Positions 35,281 to 44,070 of a DNA stretch of 64,000 nucleotides are shown one piece after another. The DNA is from Candidatus Accumulibacter propinquus. Lineage in GTDB: Bacteria; Pseudomonadota; Gammaproteobacteria; Burkholderiales; Rhodocyclaceae. The position numbers and the translations under genes are program-made. The notes beneath the pieces were generated by a model. The model searched no databases, was not told the DNA's origin, and saw only the letters and a program-made list of their open reading frames with translations. The stretch spans positions 56,503 through 120,502 of the forward strand of contig JADKBU010000015.1 in NCBI GenBank assembly GCA_016714935.1. The letters are read 5' to 3'. Position 1 is the stretch's first letter. Every line of letters starts with the position of its first letter.

Positions 35281-35819
35281 TTGAAAGTGTGGATCTTCGC
35301 TGGCGAGCGGTGCGGGCCGTGGCCGGGATGGTGGGGATCCGTTGCCGCATGCAGGGGACGGTAGTCGTGCGCACCCGCGTGCGCGTCACCGTGCGCATGC
35401 GCACCATAAGCGCCGCCCTCGGGATCGAACGGGGCCTCGACCTCGCTGACTTCGCAGCCGAGGCCGAGCAGCATCTCGCCAAGCACGTGGTCCGGCTGAA
35501 AGCGCAGGTATTGCTCGCCGAGCTGCACCGGCACGTGCCGATTGCCGAGATGGTAGGCGGCGCGAATCAACTGGCAGGTCTCGCCGGCATGCACTTCGAG
35601 CAGCGGCTCCGGAGCCGCCACGACGGCGATGACCAGCCCATTGCCAGTGAGCAGGCGGTCGCCGTCGCGCAACACCGTTCCGGCCTGAAAGACGTAGCCC
35701 ATTTCCTCGCCGCTGGCCAGGAAGACGCGTTGTCGACTCTTGCGGCGTGCGTCGTAGGGGAGCACCAGACGATCGTCGGCGGTCGCTTCGCGTTCGGCAA
35801 AGGATTCGGCGAAGAGCAT
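35277..35819 (-). CDS. ureE: Urease accessory nickel metallochaperone UreE
   Basis: A 180-residue nickel chaperone. The N-terminal domain has LVLPYDARRKSRQRVFLASG; the C-terminal metal domain has AAYHLGNRHVPVQLG, with the conserved GNRH histidine, and LRFQPDHVLGEML. The tail from about residue 138 is very rich in histidine (AHAHGDAHAGAHDYRPLH and more), giving extra nickel-storage capacity. It lies between ureC and ureF with tight spacing. Confidence 0.95.
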   Translation of the reverse strand: MLFAESFAEREATADDRLVLPYDARRKSRQRVFLASGEEMGYVFQAGTVLRDGDRLLTGNGLVIAVVAAPEPLLEVHAGETCQLIRAAYHLGNRHVPVQLGEQYLRFQPDHVLGEMLLGLGCEVSEVEAPFDPEGGAYGAHAHGDAHAGAHDYRPLHAATDPHHPGHGPHRSPAKIHTFK

Positions 35820-35821
35820 GC

Positions 35822-37543
35822 TCAGAACAGGAAGTAACGCTGCGCCAGCGGCAGCACGCTGGCCGGCTCGCAGACCAGCAGTTCGCCGTCGGCGCGCACG
35901 GCATAGGTTTCCGGGTCGACGTCGATCTTCGGCGTCGCCGCGTTATGGACCATGTCCGACTTGCAGAGACCGCGTGTCCGGCGAACGGCATGCAGCGGTT
36001 TGGCGAGCTGCAGCGCGGCGAGCTCGGGATTGTCGAGCGCCGCCTGCGAGACGAAGGTCACCGAGGTCTTGCGCGCGCCGCCGAAAGCCCCGAACATCGG
36101 CCGGTAGTGCACCGGCTGCGGCGTCGGGATCGAAGCGTTGGCGTCGCCCATCGCGGCGGCGGCGATCATCCCACCCTTGAGGATCAGCGAAGGCTTGACG
36201 CCAAAGAACGCCGGCTTCCAGAGTACCAGGTCGGCGAGCTTGCCGACCTCGATCGAACCGACGAGGTGACTGATGCCATGCGTGATCGCCGGATTGATGG
36301 TGTATTTGGCGAGGTAGCGCTTGACGCGGAAATTGTCGTTGGCGGTCGGCGGCGCTCCTCCAGTTCCCGCTGCCGGCAGGTGGCCACGCTGCACCTTCAT
36401 CTTGTGCGCGGTCTGCCAGGTGCGGATGATCACTTCGCCGACACGGCCCATCGCCTGCGAGTCCGAGGACATCATCGACAGCGCGCCGAGGTCGTGCAGG
36501 ATGTCTTCGGCGGCGATCGTCTCGCGTCGGATGCGGCTTTCGGCGAATGCCACGTCTTCGGCAATCGCCGAGTCCAGGTGATGGCACACCATCAGCATGT
36601 CGAGGTGTTCGTCGACGGTGTTCACCGTGTAGGGCCGGGTCGGGTTGGTCGACGAGGGCAGGACGTTGGCCTCGCCGACGGCACGCAGGATGTCCGGTGC
36701 GTGCCCGCCGCCAGCGCCTTCGGTATGAAAGGTGTGGATCGTCCGCCCCTTGAAAGCGGCGAGCGTCGTTTCGACGAAGCCCGATTCGTTGAGCGTATCG
36801 GTGTGGATGGCCACCTGCACGTCCATCTCTTCGGCTACCGCCAGGCAGTTGTCGATCGCCGCCGGCGTCGTTCCCCAGTCCTCGTGCAGCTTGAGCCCGA
36901 TGGCGCCGGCGCGCACCTGTTCGCGCAAGGGTTCGGGCAAGGAAACGTTGCCCTTGCCGAAGAAACCGAGGTTCATCGGAAACGCGTCGGCCGCTTCGAG
37001 CATGCGGTGGAGGTGCCAGGGTCCCGGCGTACAGGTGGTGGCGTAGGTGCCGGTGGCCGGCCCCGTCCCGCCGCCGAGCATCGTGGTCACCCCCGACATC
37101 AGCGCTTCCTCGATCTGTTGCGGACAGATGAAATGGATGTGGCTGTCGATGCCGCCGGCAGTGACGAGCAGACCTTCACCGGCGATGATCTCGGTGCCAC
37201 CGCCGATGGCGATGCTCACCCCCGGCTGGATGTCGGGGTTGCCGGCCTTGCCGATGCCGGCGATGCACCCGCCCTTGATGGCGATATCGGCCTTGACGAT
37301 GCCCCAGTGGTCGACGATCAGCGCATTGGTGATCACCGTGTCGGCGACTTCAGCGGCTGGCCTCTGCCCCTGCCCCATGCCGTCACGGATGACCTTGCCG
37401 CCACCGAACTTGACTTCCTCACCGTAGATCGTGAAATCGTCTTCGACTTCGACCCACAGTTCGGTATCGGCCAGACGTACCCGATCGCCGATCGTCGGCC
37501 CGAACATCTCGGCGTAGGCCTGCCGGGAGATCTTGACGCTCAT
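35822..37543 (-). CDS. ureC: Urease alpha subunit
   Basis: A 573-residue catalytic subunit hydrolysing urea to ammonia and carbamate. Nickel ligands and active-site parts are intact: His135 and His137 in GIDSHIHFI, the carbamylated Lys218 in IGLKLHEDWG, His247 in VAIHTDTLN, His273 in HTFHTEGAGG, and the flap histidines at 321-322 in MVCHHLD. Length is typical. The start overlaps ureB by four bases. Confidence 0.98.
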   Translation of the reverse strand: MSVKISRQAYAEMFGPTIGDRVRLADTELWVEVEDDFTIYGEEVKFGGGKVIRDGMGQGQRPAAEVADTVITNALIVDHWGIVKADIAIKGGCIAGIGKAGNPDIQPGVSIAIGGGTEIIAGEGLLVTAGGIDSHIHFICPQQIEEALMSGVTTMLGGGTGPATGTYATTCTPGPWHLHRMLEAADAFPMNLGFFGKGNVSLPEPLREQVRAGAIGLKLHEDWGTTPAAIDNCLAVAEEMDVQVAIHTDTLNESGFVETTLAAFKGRTIHTFHTEGAGGGHAPDILRAVGEANVLPSSTNPTRPYTVNTVDEHLDMLMVCHHLDSAIAEDVAFAESRIRRETIAAEDILHDLGALSMMSSDSQAMGRVGEVIIRTWQTAHKMKVQRGHLPAAGTGGAPPTANDNFRVKRYLAKYTINPAITHGISHLVGSIEVGKLADLVLWKPAFFGVKPSLILKGGMIAAAAMGDANASIPTPQPVHYRPMFGAFGGARKTSVTFVSQAALDNPELAALQLAKPLHAVRRTRGLCKSDMVHNAATPKIDVDPETYAVRADGELLVCEPASVLPLAQRYFLF

Positions 37544-37848
37544 TGCAGTGCTCCCATCACCAGGGCGTTGAAACCGTAAACCCGGCGCTCGCCGGACAGC
37601 GCCACCAGTTGCACGCTGCGCGTCTGTCCCGGCTCGAAGCGCACGGCGGTACCGGCGGCAATATCGAGCCGAAAGCCATGCGCCGCGGCGCGGTCGAAAA
37701 CCAGCGCGACGTTGGTTTCGGCAAAGTGATAATGCGAACCGACCTGGATCGGCCGATCGCCGCTGTTGGCCACGCTCAACCGGATCGTCTCGCGACCGGC
37801 GTTGAGTTCGATTTCGCCCGCGGCGACAACCATTTCACCGGGAATCAT
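37540..37848 (-). CDS. ureB: Urease beta subunit
   Basis: A 102-residue structural subunit beginning MIPGEMVVAAGEIELNAGRE with the conserved VANSGDRPIQVGSHYHFAET. I chose the ATG at 37848, which has AAGGG seven bases upstream; an ATG five codons earlier (37863) would place that site inside the gene. Unlike the common ureABC order, ureA and ureB are separated here by hupE/ureJ. Confidence 0.95.
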   Translation of the reverse strand: MIPGEMVVAAGEIELNAGRETIRLSVANSGDRPIQVGSHYHFAETNVALVFDRAAAHGFRLDIAAGTAVRFEPGQTRSVQLVALSGERRVYGFNALVMGALQ

Positions 37849-37872
37849 TTTTCGACCCTTCATGTTCGCCCA

Positions 37873-38445
37873 TCAGAACAGGGTGTTGACCAGCAGAAAG
37901 CCGCCCACCAGCGCCACCGCCTGACCGAGACGATGTGCCCAGGCCTCGCGTTGCTGCAATACATGGCGAGCGAGCAACATTCCCGCGCCGTGCAGAATGA
38001 CCGAACCGAGAACGATTCCGGCCAGCACGCTGCCCGCAGCCCCCAGTTCGCCACCGTGCGCCATGCCGTGGCAAAGCGCGAAAGCGCCGATGACCGCCAG
38101 CGGCGCCGATGTGCTGCGGCCAAGCGGCGAAGTCAGCATCAAGCCAAGGACGAGAACCGAGGCAGCGACGAGCGGTTCGAGTTGCGGGACGACCAGGCCG
38201 CCGTGGCCAAGCATCGCGCCGACCGCCAGGAAGCTGACGAAACACAGTGGCGCGAGCCAGACGCGGCGGCTATGGAGAACGCTCCAGATACCCACCACGA
38301 CCATCGCCAGCAGATGGTCAAGGCCAAGGAAAGGGTGCATGAAACCAGCGCCGAAGCCGTCCCCGGCGTGCCCAGGGTGAGCGATGGCAGCGACCGGCAG
38401 GCACAGCAGAGCGGTGACGAGAAACATGTTCGTATGCTTGTTCAT
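37873..38445 (-). CDS. ureJ: HupE/UreJ-family nickel (or cobalt) membrane transporter
   Basis: A 190-residue inner-membrane protein. After a signal-like first helix (MNKHTNMFLVTALLCLPVAA) comes the family hallmark HPGHAGDGFGAGFMHPFLGLDHLLAMVVVG, split as HPFLGLDHLLAM with metal-coordinating His and Asp. Five or six TM helices follow, with a second histidine motif FALCHGMAHG. It most likely brings Ni(II) in for urease. The ATG at 38445 is preceded by AAGGAG. The placement between ureA and ureB supports the nickel role. Confidence 0.9.
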   Translation of the reverse strand: MNKHTNMFLVTALLCLPVAAIAHPGHAGDGFGAGFMHPFLGLDHLLAMVVVGIWSVLHSRRVWLAPLCFVSFLAVGAMLGHGGLVVPQLEPLVAASVLVLGLMLTSPLGRSTSAPLAVIGAFALCHGMAHGGELGAAGSVLAGIVLGSVILHGAGMLLARHVLQQREAWAHRLGQAVALVGGFLLVNTLF

Positions 38446-38460
38446 CTTCAACTCCTTGGT

Positions 38461-38763
38461 TCAAACGATGGGGTGATGGACGGTGACCAGCTTGGTGCCG
38501 TCCGGGAAGGTGGCTTCGACCTGGATATCGTGGATCATTTCCGGCACGCCTTCCATCACGTCGTCACGGGAAAGCAGCGTCGTTCCGTAGCTCATCAACT
38601 CGGCCACCGTCCGCCCGTCGCGGGCGCCTTCGACGATCGCCGCGCTGATCAGCGCCACCGCCTCGGGGTAGTTGAGTTTCAGGCCGCGCGCACGGCGGCG
38701 TTCCGCGAGCAGCGCGGCGGTAAAGATGAGCAGCTTGTCCTTTTCTCTCGGCGTCAGTTCCAT
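38461..38763 (-). CDS. ureA: Urease gamma subunit
   Basis: A 100-residue subunit with the standard opening MELTPREKDKLLIFTAALLA and RRARGLKLNYPEAVALISAA, ending in VEATFPDGTKLVTVHHPIV. Full length for the family, 17 bases after ureD. Confidence 0.97.
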   Translation of the reverse strand: MELTPREKDKLLIFTAALLAERRRARGLKLNYPEAVALISAAIVEGARDGRTVAELMSYGTTLLSRDDVMEGVPEMIHDIQVEATFPDGTKLVTVHHPIV

Positions 38764-38780
38764 GCGGCTTCCTCAGGTAT

Positions 38781-39662
38781 TCAGGTACTCCATATCCGCG
38801 GCACTACGGCGGCCCGACCGAGCGCCAGCGGGCGCAACAGCTTCCAGACCTCACTCAACCAGGCACGCGCAACCTCGGCTTGCGGTGCCAGGCAACGCGC
38901 CACCAGCACCTCGGGCAGCGCGCTGACTCCGGCCAGCAGACCATCGGTGACGGCCAGCGTACGGCAAGCGTCAAGCCACTCGCGGTGTATTGCTCGCCCG
39001 GCCAGCAGCAAGGTCGCACTCACCGGCTGACCAGCGAGTCCGGCGGCGGCGGCGAGCCAAGCCGAGCCACCGGCGAGTTGACCACGTTCGACCCACAACG
39101 GCTGGCCGTCGCGTTCGATCCGCGTCGCCAGATCCAGCCGCCCGGTCGCGAAGCGTTCACCGGCCGCCGTGCGGCCCAGGCAGAGGATCTCCCAGCCGCA
39201 GAACAGGCCGCCGCCGGCCAGTTCGACACGGCTGTGCATCGTCGCGTCCGCACCGTCGAAGACAATCGTTTCCTGCGGCAACCACTCGACGACGGCGTCA
39301 CGCGCGACGCGCACCGTCAGCCCCTGCTGCGCCGGTCGCCCACCCGAACGATACCACTTGCCGGCGCCGGGTGTAGTCAATAACACGCGCGCGCCGGGCG
39401 CGGCAGCGACGCTGATTTCCAGACGGTCGCCACCGGCAACGCCGCCCGGCGGATGCAGGACGATGGCGTGACAGAGATCCCGACCTTCCGGATACAGCGC
39501 CTTCTGCACGCGCAGCGGCCCGCGATGCTCGCGCTGCACCAGCACCGTCGTCTCGGCACGGCGCTCGAAACCGAGTTTCAGTGACGCCTGCCAGCCGGGG
39601 CGTGCCGCTTCCTGTGCGGCTTTTTCCGCTACCGTTTCCTCGATCGCCGGCGTCGCCGTCAA
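38781..39662 (-). CDS. ureD: Urease accessory protein UreD
   Basis: A 293-residue accessory protein (UreH in some species) that binds apo-urease and forms the nickel tunnel with UreF and UreG. It shows LGFERRAETTVLVQREHRGP, LHPPGGVAGGDRLEISV and TTPGAGKWYRS, the family motifs. The N terminus (about 1-25) is a loose Ala/Glu-rich extension. Its start overlaps the urtE end by four bases, so transport and urease genes are one transcription unit. Confidence 0.95.
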   Translation of the reverse strand: MTATPAIEETVAEKAAQEAARPGWQASLKLGFERRAETTVLVQREHRGPLRVQKALYPEGRDLCHAIVLHPPGGVAGGDRLEISVAAAPGARVLLTTPGAGKWYRSGGRPAQQGLTVRVARDAVVEWLPQETIVFDGADATMHSRVELAGGGLFCGWEILCLGRTAAGERFATGRLDLATRIERDGQPLWVERGQLAGGSAWLAAAAGLAGQPVSATLLLAGRAIHREWLDACRTLAVTDGLLAGVSALPEVLVARCLAPQAEVARAWLSEVWKLLRPLALGRAAVVPRIWST

Positions 39663-40351
39663 ACGGCCAGGGCCGCCAGCACCCCATCCTTTTCCATGTC
39701 TTCCCCGCGTCCGCGCATGATGATCTCGCCACGTTCCATCACCAGGTACTGGTCGGCGAGCGAGCGGGCGAAATCATAATACTGTTCGACGAGCAGAATG
39801 GCCATTTCGCCGCTCGCGGCGAGCGCGCGCACGGCACGTTCGATGTCCTTGATGATCGACGGCTGGATGCCTTCCGTGGGTTCGTCGAGAATCAGCAGCT
39901 TCGGGCCCATGGCCAGCGCCCGCCCGATCGCCAGCTGCTGCTGCTGCCCGCCCGAGAGATCGCCGCCACGCCGCCGCAGCATCTGCCGCAACACCGGGAA
40001 CATCTCGAAGATCCGTTCCGGCACTGGCGTCCTCCCGGGGCAGGCGGCAAGCCCCATCAGCAGATTCTCCTGCACCGTCAGGCGCGGAAAGATCTCGCGC
40101 CCCTGCGGCACATAACCGATACCGGCCTTGACCCGCTGGTGTGAAGCGGCACGCGTCAGATCGCGACCGGCGAACTCGATGCTGCCGCCCCGAGTCGGCA
40201 GCAGCCCCATCAGCGACTTCAGCAAGGTCGATTTGCCGACGCCATTGCGCCCGAGCACCGCCGTCACCTTGCCGGCTTCGGCGGTAAAGCTGACGTTGCG
40301 CAGAATGTGGCTGCCACCGTAATACTGGTTGAGATTGTTCACGTTCAGCAT
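39659..40351 (-). CDS. urtE: Urea ABC transporter ATPase UrtE
   Basis: A 230-residue ABC ATPase of the branched-chain amino-acid transporter (LivF-like) type. The start MLNVNNLNQYYGGSHILRNV is the UrtE form. Walker A is VLGRNGVGKST, the signature is LSGGQQQQLAIGRAL and Walker B is LLILDEPTEGIQ. The ATG at 40351 lies two bases after the urtD stop; the long upstream frame is read-through. Confidence 0.96.
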   Translation of the reverse strand: MLNVNNLNQYYGGSHILRNVSFTAEAGKVTAVLGRNGVGKSTLLKSLMGLLPTRGGSIEFAGRDLTRAASHQRVKAGIGYVPQGREIFPRLTVQENLLMGLAACPGRTPVPERIFEMFPVLRQMLRRRGGDLSGGQQQQLAIGRALAMGPKLLILDEPTEGIQPSIIKDIERAVRALAASGEMAILLVEQYYDFARSLADQYLVMERGEIIMRGRGEDMEKDGVLAALAV

Positions 40352-40353
40352 CT

Positions 40354-41199
40354 TCAGCGCCCCAGATAGACTTCGATCACCCGTGCGTCGGCCTGCACTT
40401 CTTCCAGCGTGCCCTCGGCGAGCAGGCTGCCTTCGTGCAGCACGGTGACCTTGCCGCCGAGTTGCTTGACGAAGGCCATGTCGTGTTCGACGACGACCAG
40501 CGAATGCCGGCCGGCCAGCGAAATGAACAGTTCGCCGGTGCGCTCGGTTTCTTCGTCGGTCATGCCGGCCACCGGCTCGTCGAGCAGCAACAGCTTCGGT
40601 TCCTGCATCAGCAGCATGCCGATTTCCAGCCACTGTTTCTGGCCGTGCGAAAGCAGCCCGGCAAGACGATTCGCCTGGCCATCGAGGCGGATCAGTTGCA
40701 GCGTCTCGGCTATGCGGTCGCCCGCCGCCGAATCGAGCACCGCAAAGAGGCTGCGCCAGACCCGCTTGTCGGTCTTCATCGCCAGTTCGAGATTCTCGAA
40801 AACCGTATGATTCTCGAAAATCGTCGGTTTCTGGAACTTGCGCCCGATACCGGCGTGCGCGATCTCGGGCTCCGAGAGGCGTGTCAGATCGATGGTCTGG
40901 CCGAAGAAGACCGTGCCTTCGTCGGGCCGGGTCTTGCCGGTGATGACATCCATCATCGTCGTCTTGCCGGCGCCGTTGGGCCCGATGATGCAGCGCAATT
41001 CGCCGGCGTCGATGGTCAACGACAGCTTGTTGAGCGCGCGAAAACCGTCGAAGCTGACCGTGATGTCTTCCAGGTAGAGGATGACCTTGTGTGACAGGTC
41101 GAGATGACCGGGCTGCAGGATATGCCCGAGTTCGGCAGTACCGCTATCCCAGTCGGGATTGTCCTCGCTCTCCGGGAGCAGCAGATCGACAGCGTTCAT
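40354..41199 (-). CDS. urtD: Urea ABC transporter ATPase UrtD
   Basis: A 281-residue LivG-like ABC ATPase. Walker A is CIIGPNGAGKTTMMD, the region GIGRKFQKPTIFENHTVFEN is typical of UrtD, the signature is LLSHGQKQWLEIGMLL and Walker B is LLLLDEPVAGMTDEE. A 35-residue N-terminal extension (MNAVDLLLPESEDNPDW...) precedes the domain. The ATG at 41199 overlaps the urtC stop as ATGA. Confidence 0.96.
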   Translation of the reverse strand: MNAVDLLLPESEDNPDWDSGTAELGHILQPGHLDLSHKVILYLEDITVSFDGFRALNKLSLTIDAGELRCIIGPNGAGKTTMMDVITGKTRPDEGTVFFGQTIDLTRLSEPEIAHAGIGRKFQKPTIFENHTVFENLELAMKTDKRVWRSLFAVLDSAAGDRIAETLQLIRLDGQANRLAGLLSHGQKQWLEIGMLLMQEPKLLLLDEPVAGMTDEETERTGELFISLAGRHSLVVVEHDMAFVKQLGGKVTVLHEGSLLAEGTLEEVQADARVIEVYLGR

Positions 41200-42344
41200 G
41201 CCTCCACTCCTTTCGCCACCACGCCCGGCGTGGCCTCTTCCCGCCGCCTGCCGGCGCGCAGCCTGACCCACAGGCCGACGACTCCCTGCGGCAGATACAG
41301 GGTCGCGACGATGAACAGGGTGCCGAGGAAGAACAGCCAGTACTCCGGAAAACTCACCGTAAACCAGCTCTTCGCGAGATTGACGATGAATGCCCCGATG
41401 ACCGGGCCGAGCAGCGTGCCGCGCCCGCCGACGGCGACCCAGATGGCGATCTCGATCGAGTTGGCGACCGACATTTCGGAAGGGTTGATGATTCCCACCT
41501 GCGGGACATACAGCGCGCCGGCGACGGCGCACAGCATGGCCGACAGCGTCCACACGAAAAGCTTGTACCACAGCGGGTTGTAGCCGATGAACATGACCCG
41601 CGATTCGGCGTCGCGGATGGCCGTCAGCACGCGCCCGAACTTCGAGGTCACCAGATAGCGCGCCAGCAGCAGCGTGCCGATCAGGGCCAGCGCCGAGAGA
41701 CCGAAGAGCACCACGCGGGTCTCGGGTGCGGTGATCGAAAAGCCGAGAATGCGCTTGAAGTCGGTGAAGCCGTTGTTGCCGCCGAAGCCGGTTTCGTTGC
41801 GGAAGAAGAGCAGCATCGCCGCGTAGGTCAGCGCCTGGGTGATGATCGAGAAATAAACCCCACGGATGCGCGAGCGGAAGGCGAAATAGCCGAACACGAA
41901 AGCAATCAGTGCCGGCACGACCAGGACCAGCAGCGCCACCCACAGGAAACTGTCGCTACCCACCCAGAACCACGGCAGTTCCTTCCAGTCGAGAAAGACC
42001 ATGAAGTCCGGCAGATCGCTCTGATAGCTGCCGTCGCGGCCGATCTGGCGCATCAGGTACATGCCGAAGGCGTAGCCGCCAAGGGCGAAGAACAGTCCGT
42101 GACCGAGCGAGAGAATGCCCCCGTAGCCCCAGATCAGGTCCATCGCCACTGCGACGATCGCATAGCAGAGAATCTTGCCGGTCAGGGTAATGAAGTAGGT
42201 CGACAGATACAGCGGATTTTCGGGCGGCAGCAGCAGGTGCATGACCGGTACGGCAACCAGCGCGAAGGCGGCGAACAGCCCCACCATCTGCCAGCTGCGC
42301 GCGTCGAAGCTGCGCCCGAGACGAACGATGAAAGGGGTTCTCAT
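41196..42344 (-). CDS. urtC: Urea ABC transporter permease UrtC
   Basis: A 382-residue LivM-like permease with about nine membrane helices. Family text includes MDLIWGYGGILSLGHGLFFA and RIRGVYFSIITQALTYAAML, with the ATPase-coupling region TSKFGRVLTAIRDAESRVMF. The ATG at 42344 has GGGAG seven bases upstream. It follows urtB by 16 bases. Confidence 0.96.
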   Translation of the reverse strand: MRTPFIVRLGRSFDARSWQMVGLFAAFALVAVPVMHLLLPPENPLYLSTYFITLTGKILCYAIVAVAMDLIWGYGGILSLGHGLFFALGGYAFGMYLMRQIGRDGSYQSDLPDFMVFLDWKELPWFWVGSDSFLWVALLVLVVPALIAFVFGYFAFRSRIRGVYFSIITQALTYAAMLLFFRNETGFGGNNGFTDFKRILGFSITAPETRVVLFGLSALALIGTLLLARYLVTSKFGRVLTAIRDAESRVMFIGYNPLWYKLFVWTLSAMLCAVAGALYVPQVGIINPSEMSVANSIEIAIWVAVGGRGTLLGPVIGAFIVNLAKSWFTVSFPEYWLFFLGTLFIVATLYLPQGVVGLWVRLRAGRRREEATPGVVAKGVEA

Positions 42345-42360
42345 GGGTGCTCTCCCGCTC

Positions 42361-43959
42361 TCAGGATTCGACGAAGCGGCCCTTGAGGGCGAACAGCCCC
42401 TGCGGACGCTTCTGGATGAAAATGATGATGAACACCAGCACGACGATCTTGGCAACCACCGCACCGGTCCAGCCTTCGAGGAACTTGGTGAACACGCCGA
42501 GACCGAGGGCCGCCCAGACCGCACCGGCGAGTTGTCCGACACCACCGAGCACGACGACCATGAACGAGTCGACGATGTAACCCTGCCCCATGTCCGGGCC
42601 AACGTTGGCGATCTGCGACAGGGCCACGCCACCGAGGCCGGCGATACCGGCGCCGAGACCGAAGGCGAGGGTGTCGACGCGCCCGGTCGGCACGCCGACG
42701 CAGCCCGCCATCGGCCGGTTCTGGGTTACCGCCCGGACGAACATGCCCAGCCGCGAGAGGTTGAGGATCGCCCACATCGCGGCCAGCACGGCGATCGAGA
42801 AAGCGACGATGATGATCCGGTTCCAGGGCAGCATCAGGTTCGGCAACACCTCGATGCCGCCGGCCATCCACACCGGGTTGGCGACCTCGACGTTCTGGGC
42901 GCCGAACAGTGTCCGTGCCACCTGCATCAGGAACAGGGAAATGCCCCAGGTCGCGAGCAGCGTCTCCAGCGGCCGCCCGTAGAGATGGCGGATGACGATC
43001 CGCTCCATGAGCACGCCGACCAGAGCCGCCGCCAGGAATCCCACCGGGATGGCGGCCAGCAGATACCAGTCGAGGGCGCTCGGCAAGTAGGCCCGGAAGA
43101 CGCTCTGCATCGCCCAGGCCGAATAGGCGCCGACCATCAGCAGTTCGCCGTGCGCCATGTTGATCACCCCCATCACCCCGTAGGTGATCGCCAGGCCGAG
43201 TGCCGCCAGCAGCAGGATCGAGCCGAGCGAAAGACCGGTAAAGGCACGCCCCAGATTGTCGGCCCACGCCAGCCGCTGTTCGATGGCACGAATCGACGTT
43301 CCGGCCGCCGCGCGCACCGCGCTGTCGGGTTCGACCCAGGCGTCGCCGCGCTTCTCGGTCAGCGGCATCAGCAGTTGGCGAACGTTCGGATCGCTGCTCT
43401 CGCCGAGTGCGCGCACTGCCACATGGCGGACGCCGGCGTCGGTCGAGCCGAGACTGGCCTGGGCATGCGCGAGTTGCAGGCGCGCCCTGATCTCGCTGTC
43501 GGTTTCAGCGGCCAGCGCCTTGTCGAGCAGCGGCAGCATCTTCGCGTCGGCACTCAGCGTCAGCTCCTGCGCGGCCTGCCAACGCACCTCGCGGTCGGCG
43601 GAGAAGAGGCGCAACGCGGCCAGTGCGCCGGAGAGTTCACGGCGCACACGATTGTTGATGCCGATGGTTTCGTGCGCCGCCGGCGCCGGTTTGATCTCGG
43701 TGTTGCTGGCGGCGTCGAACACGCGCTCGCCGTCGACAATCAGCAGGCGTTCCCCGGAAACCGCCAGGGCATTGTCCGCGAGCGCCTTGAGGACCGGCAG
43801 CGCCTCCTCCGGCGCAGCCTGGGCCAGCGCCGCGATGGCCATGATCTTGGTATCGGAGTCTTCGGAGGCCAGTGGCTTGAGCAACGACGGGTCTATTGCC
43901 GCCTGCACGCTCGCCGCACTCAGAAGCCACCCGCAAAGCAGTAATCCGATGGTACGCAT
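42361..43959 (-). CDS. urtB: Urea ABC transporter permease UrtB
   Basis: A 532-residue protein. The C-terminal 300 residues are a LivH-like permease (GLAITYGVMGVINMAHGELL, then FVRAVTQNRPMAGCVGVPTG). The N terminus has a signal peptide (MRTIGLLLCGWLLSAASVQA) and about 200 periplasmic residues with HEAT-like helical repeats (SDTKIMAIAALAQAAPEEAL, DAGVRHVAVRALGESSDPNV). This extension is normal for UrtB and separates it from LivH. The gene lies 111 bases after urtA, and that gap holds two strong hairpins. Confidence 0.96.
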   Translation of the reverse strand: MRTIGLLLCGWLLSAASVQAAIDPSLLKPLASEDSDTKIMAIAALAQAAPEEALPVLKALADNALAVSGERLLIVDGERVFDAASNTEIKPAPAAHETIGINNRVRRELSGALAALRLFSADREVRWQAAQELTLSADAKMLPLLDKALAAETDSEIRARLQLAHAQASLGSTDAGVRHVAVRALGESSDPNVRQLLMPLTEKRGDAWVEPDSAVRAAAGTSIRAIEQRLAWADNLGRAFTGLSLGSILLLAALGLAITYGVMGVINMAHGELLMVGAYSAWAMQSVFRAYLPSALDWYLLAAIPVGFLAAALVGVLMERIVIRHLYGRPLETLLATWGISLFLMQVARTLFGAQNVEVANPVWMAGGIEVLPNLMLPWNRIIIVAFSIAVLAAMWAILNLSRLGMFVRAVTQNRPMAGCVGVPTGRVDTLAFGLGAGIAGLGGVALSQIANVGPDMGQGYIVDSFMVVVLGGVGQLAGAVWAALGLGVFTKFLEGWTGAVVAKIVVLVFIIIFIQKRPQGLFALKGRFVES

Positions 43960-43980
43960 GCTTCCTCCCTAAGCCCCGCC

Positions 43981-44024
43981 GCCTCTCCCGCAGCCGGGAG
44001 AGGCGAGCCTGTCGAACAGGCTCG
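43981..44024 (-). promoter_or_regulatory. Two tandem hairpins between urtA and urtB
   Basis: The first is a perfect 10-11-bp stem (43981-43991 against 43994-44004). The second follows directly, an 8-bp stem with a 5-base loop (44004-44011 against 44017-44024). Neither has a T run. This is the usual site where a binding-protein mRNA is protected from 3' decay or transcription is partly stopped, so that UrtA is made in excess over the membrane parts. Confidence 0.6.
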
Positions 44025-44070
44025 GAACGGGATGCGTGCGTCGCCGATGCGACGAACACGCGGTTGATGC

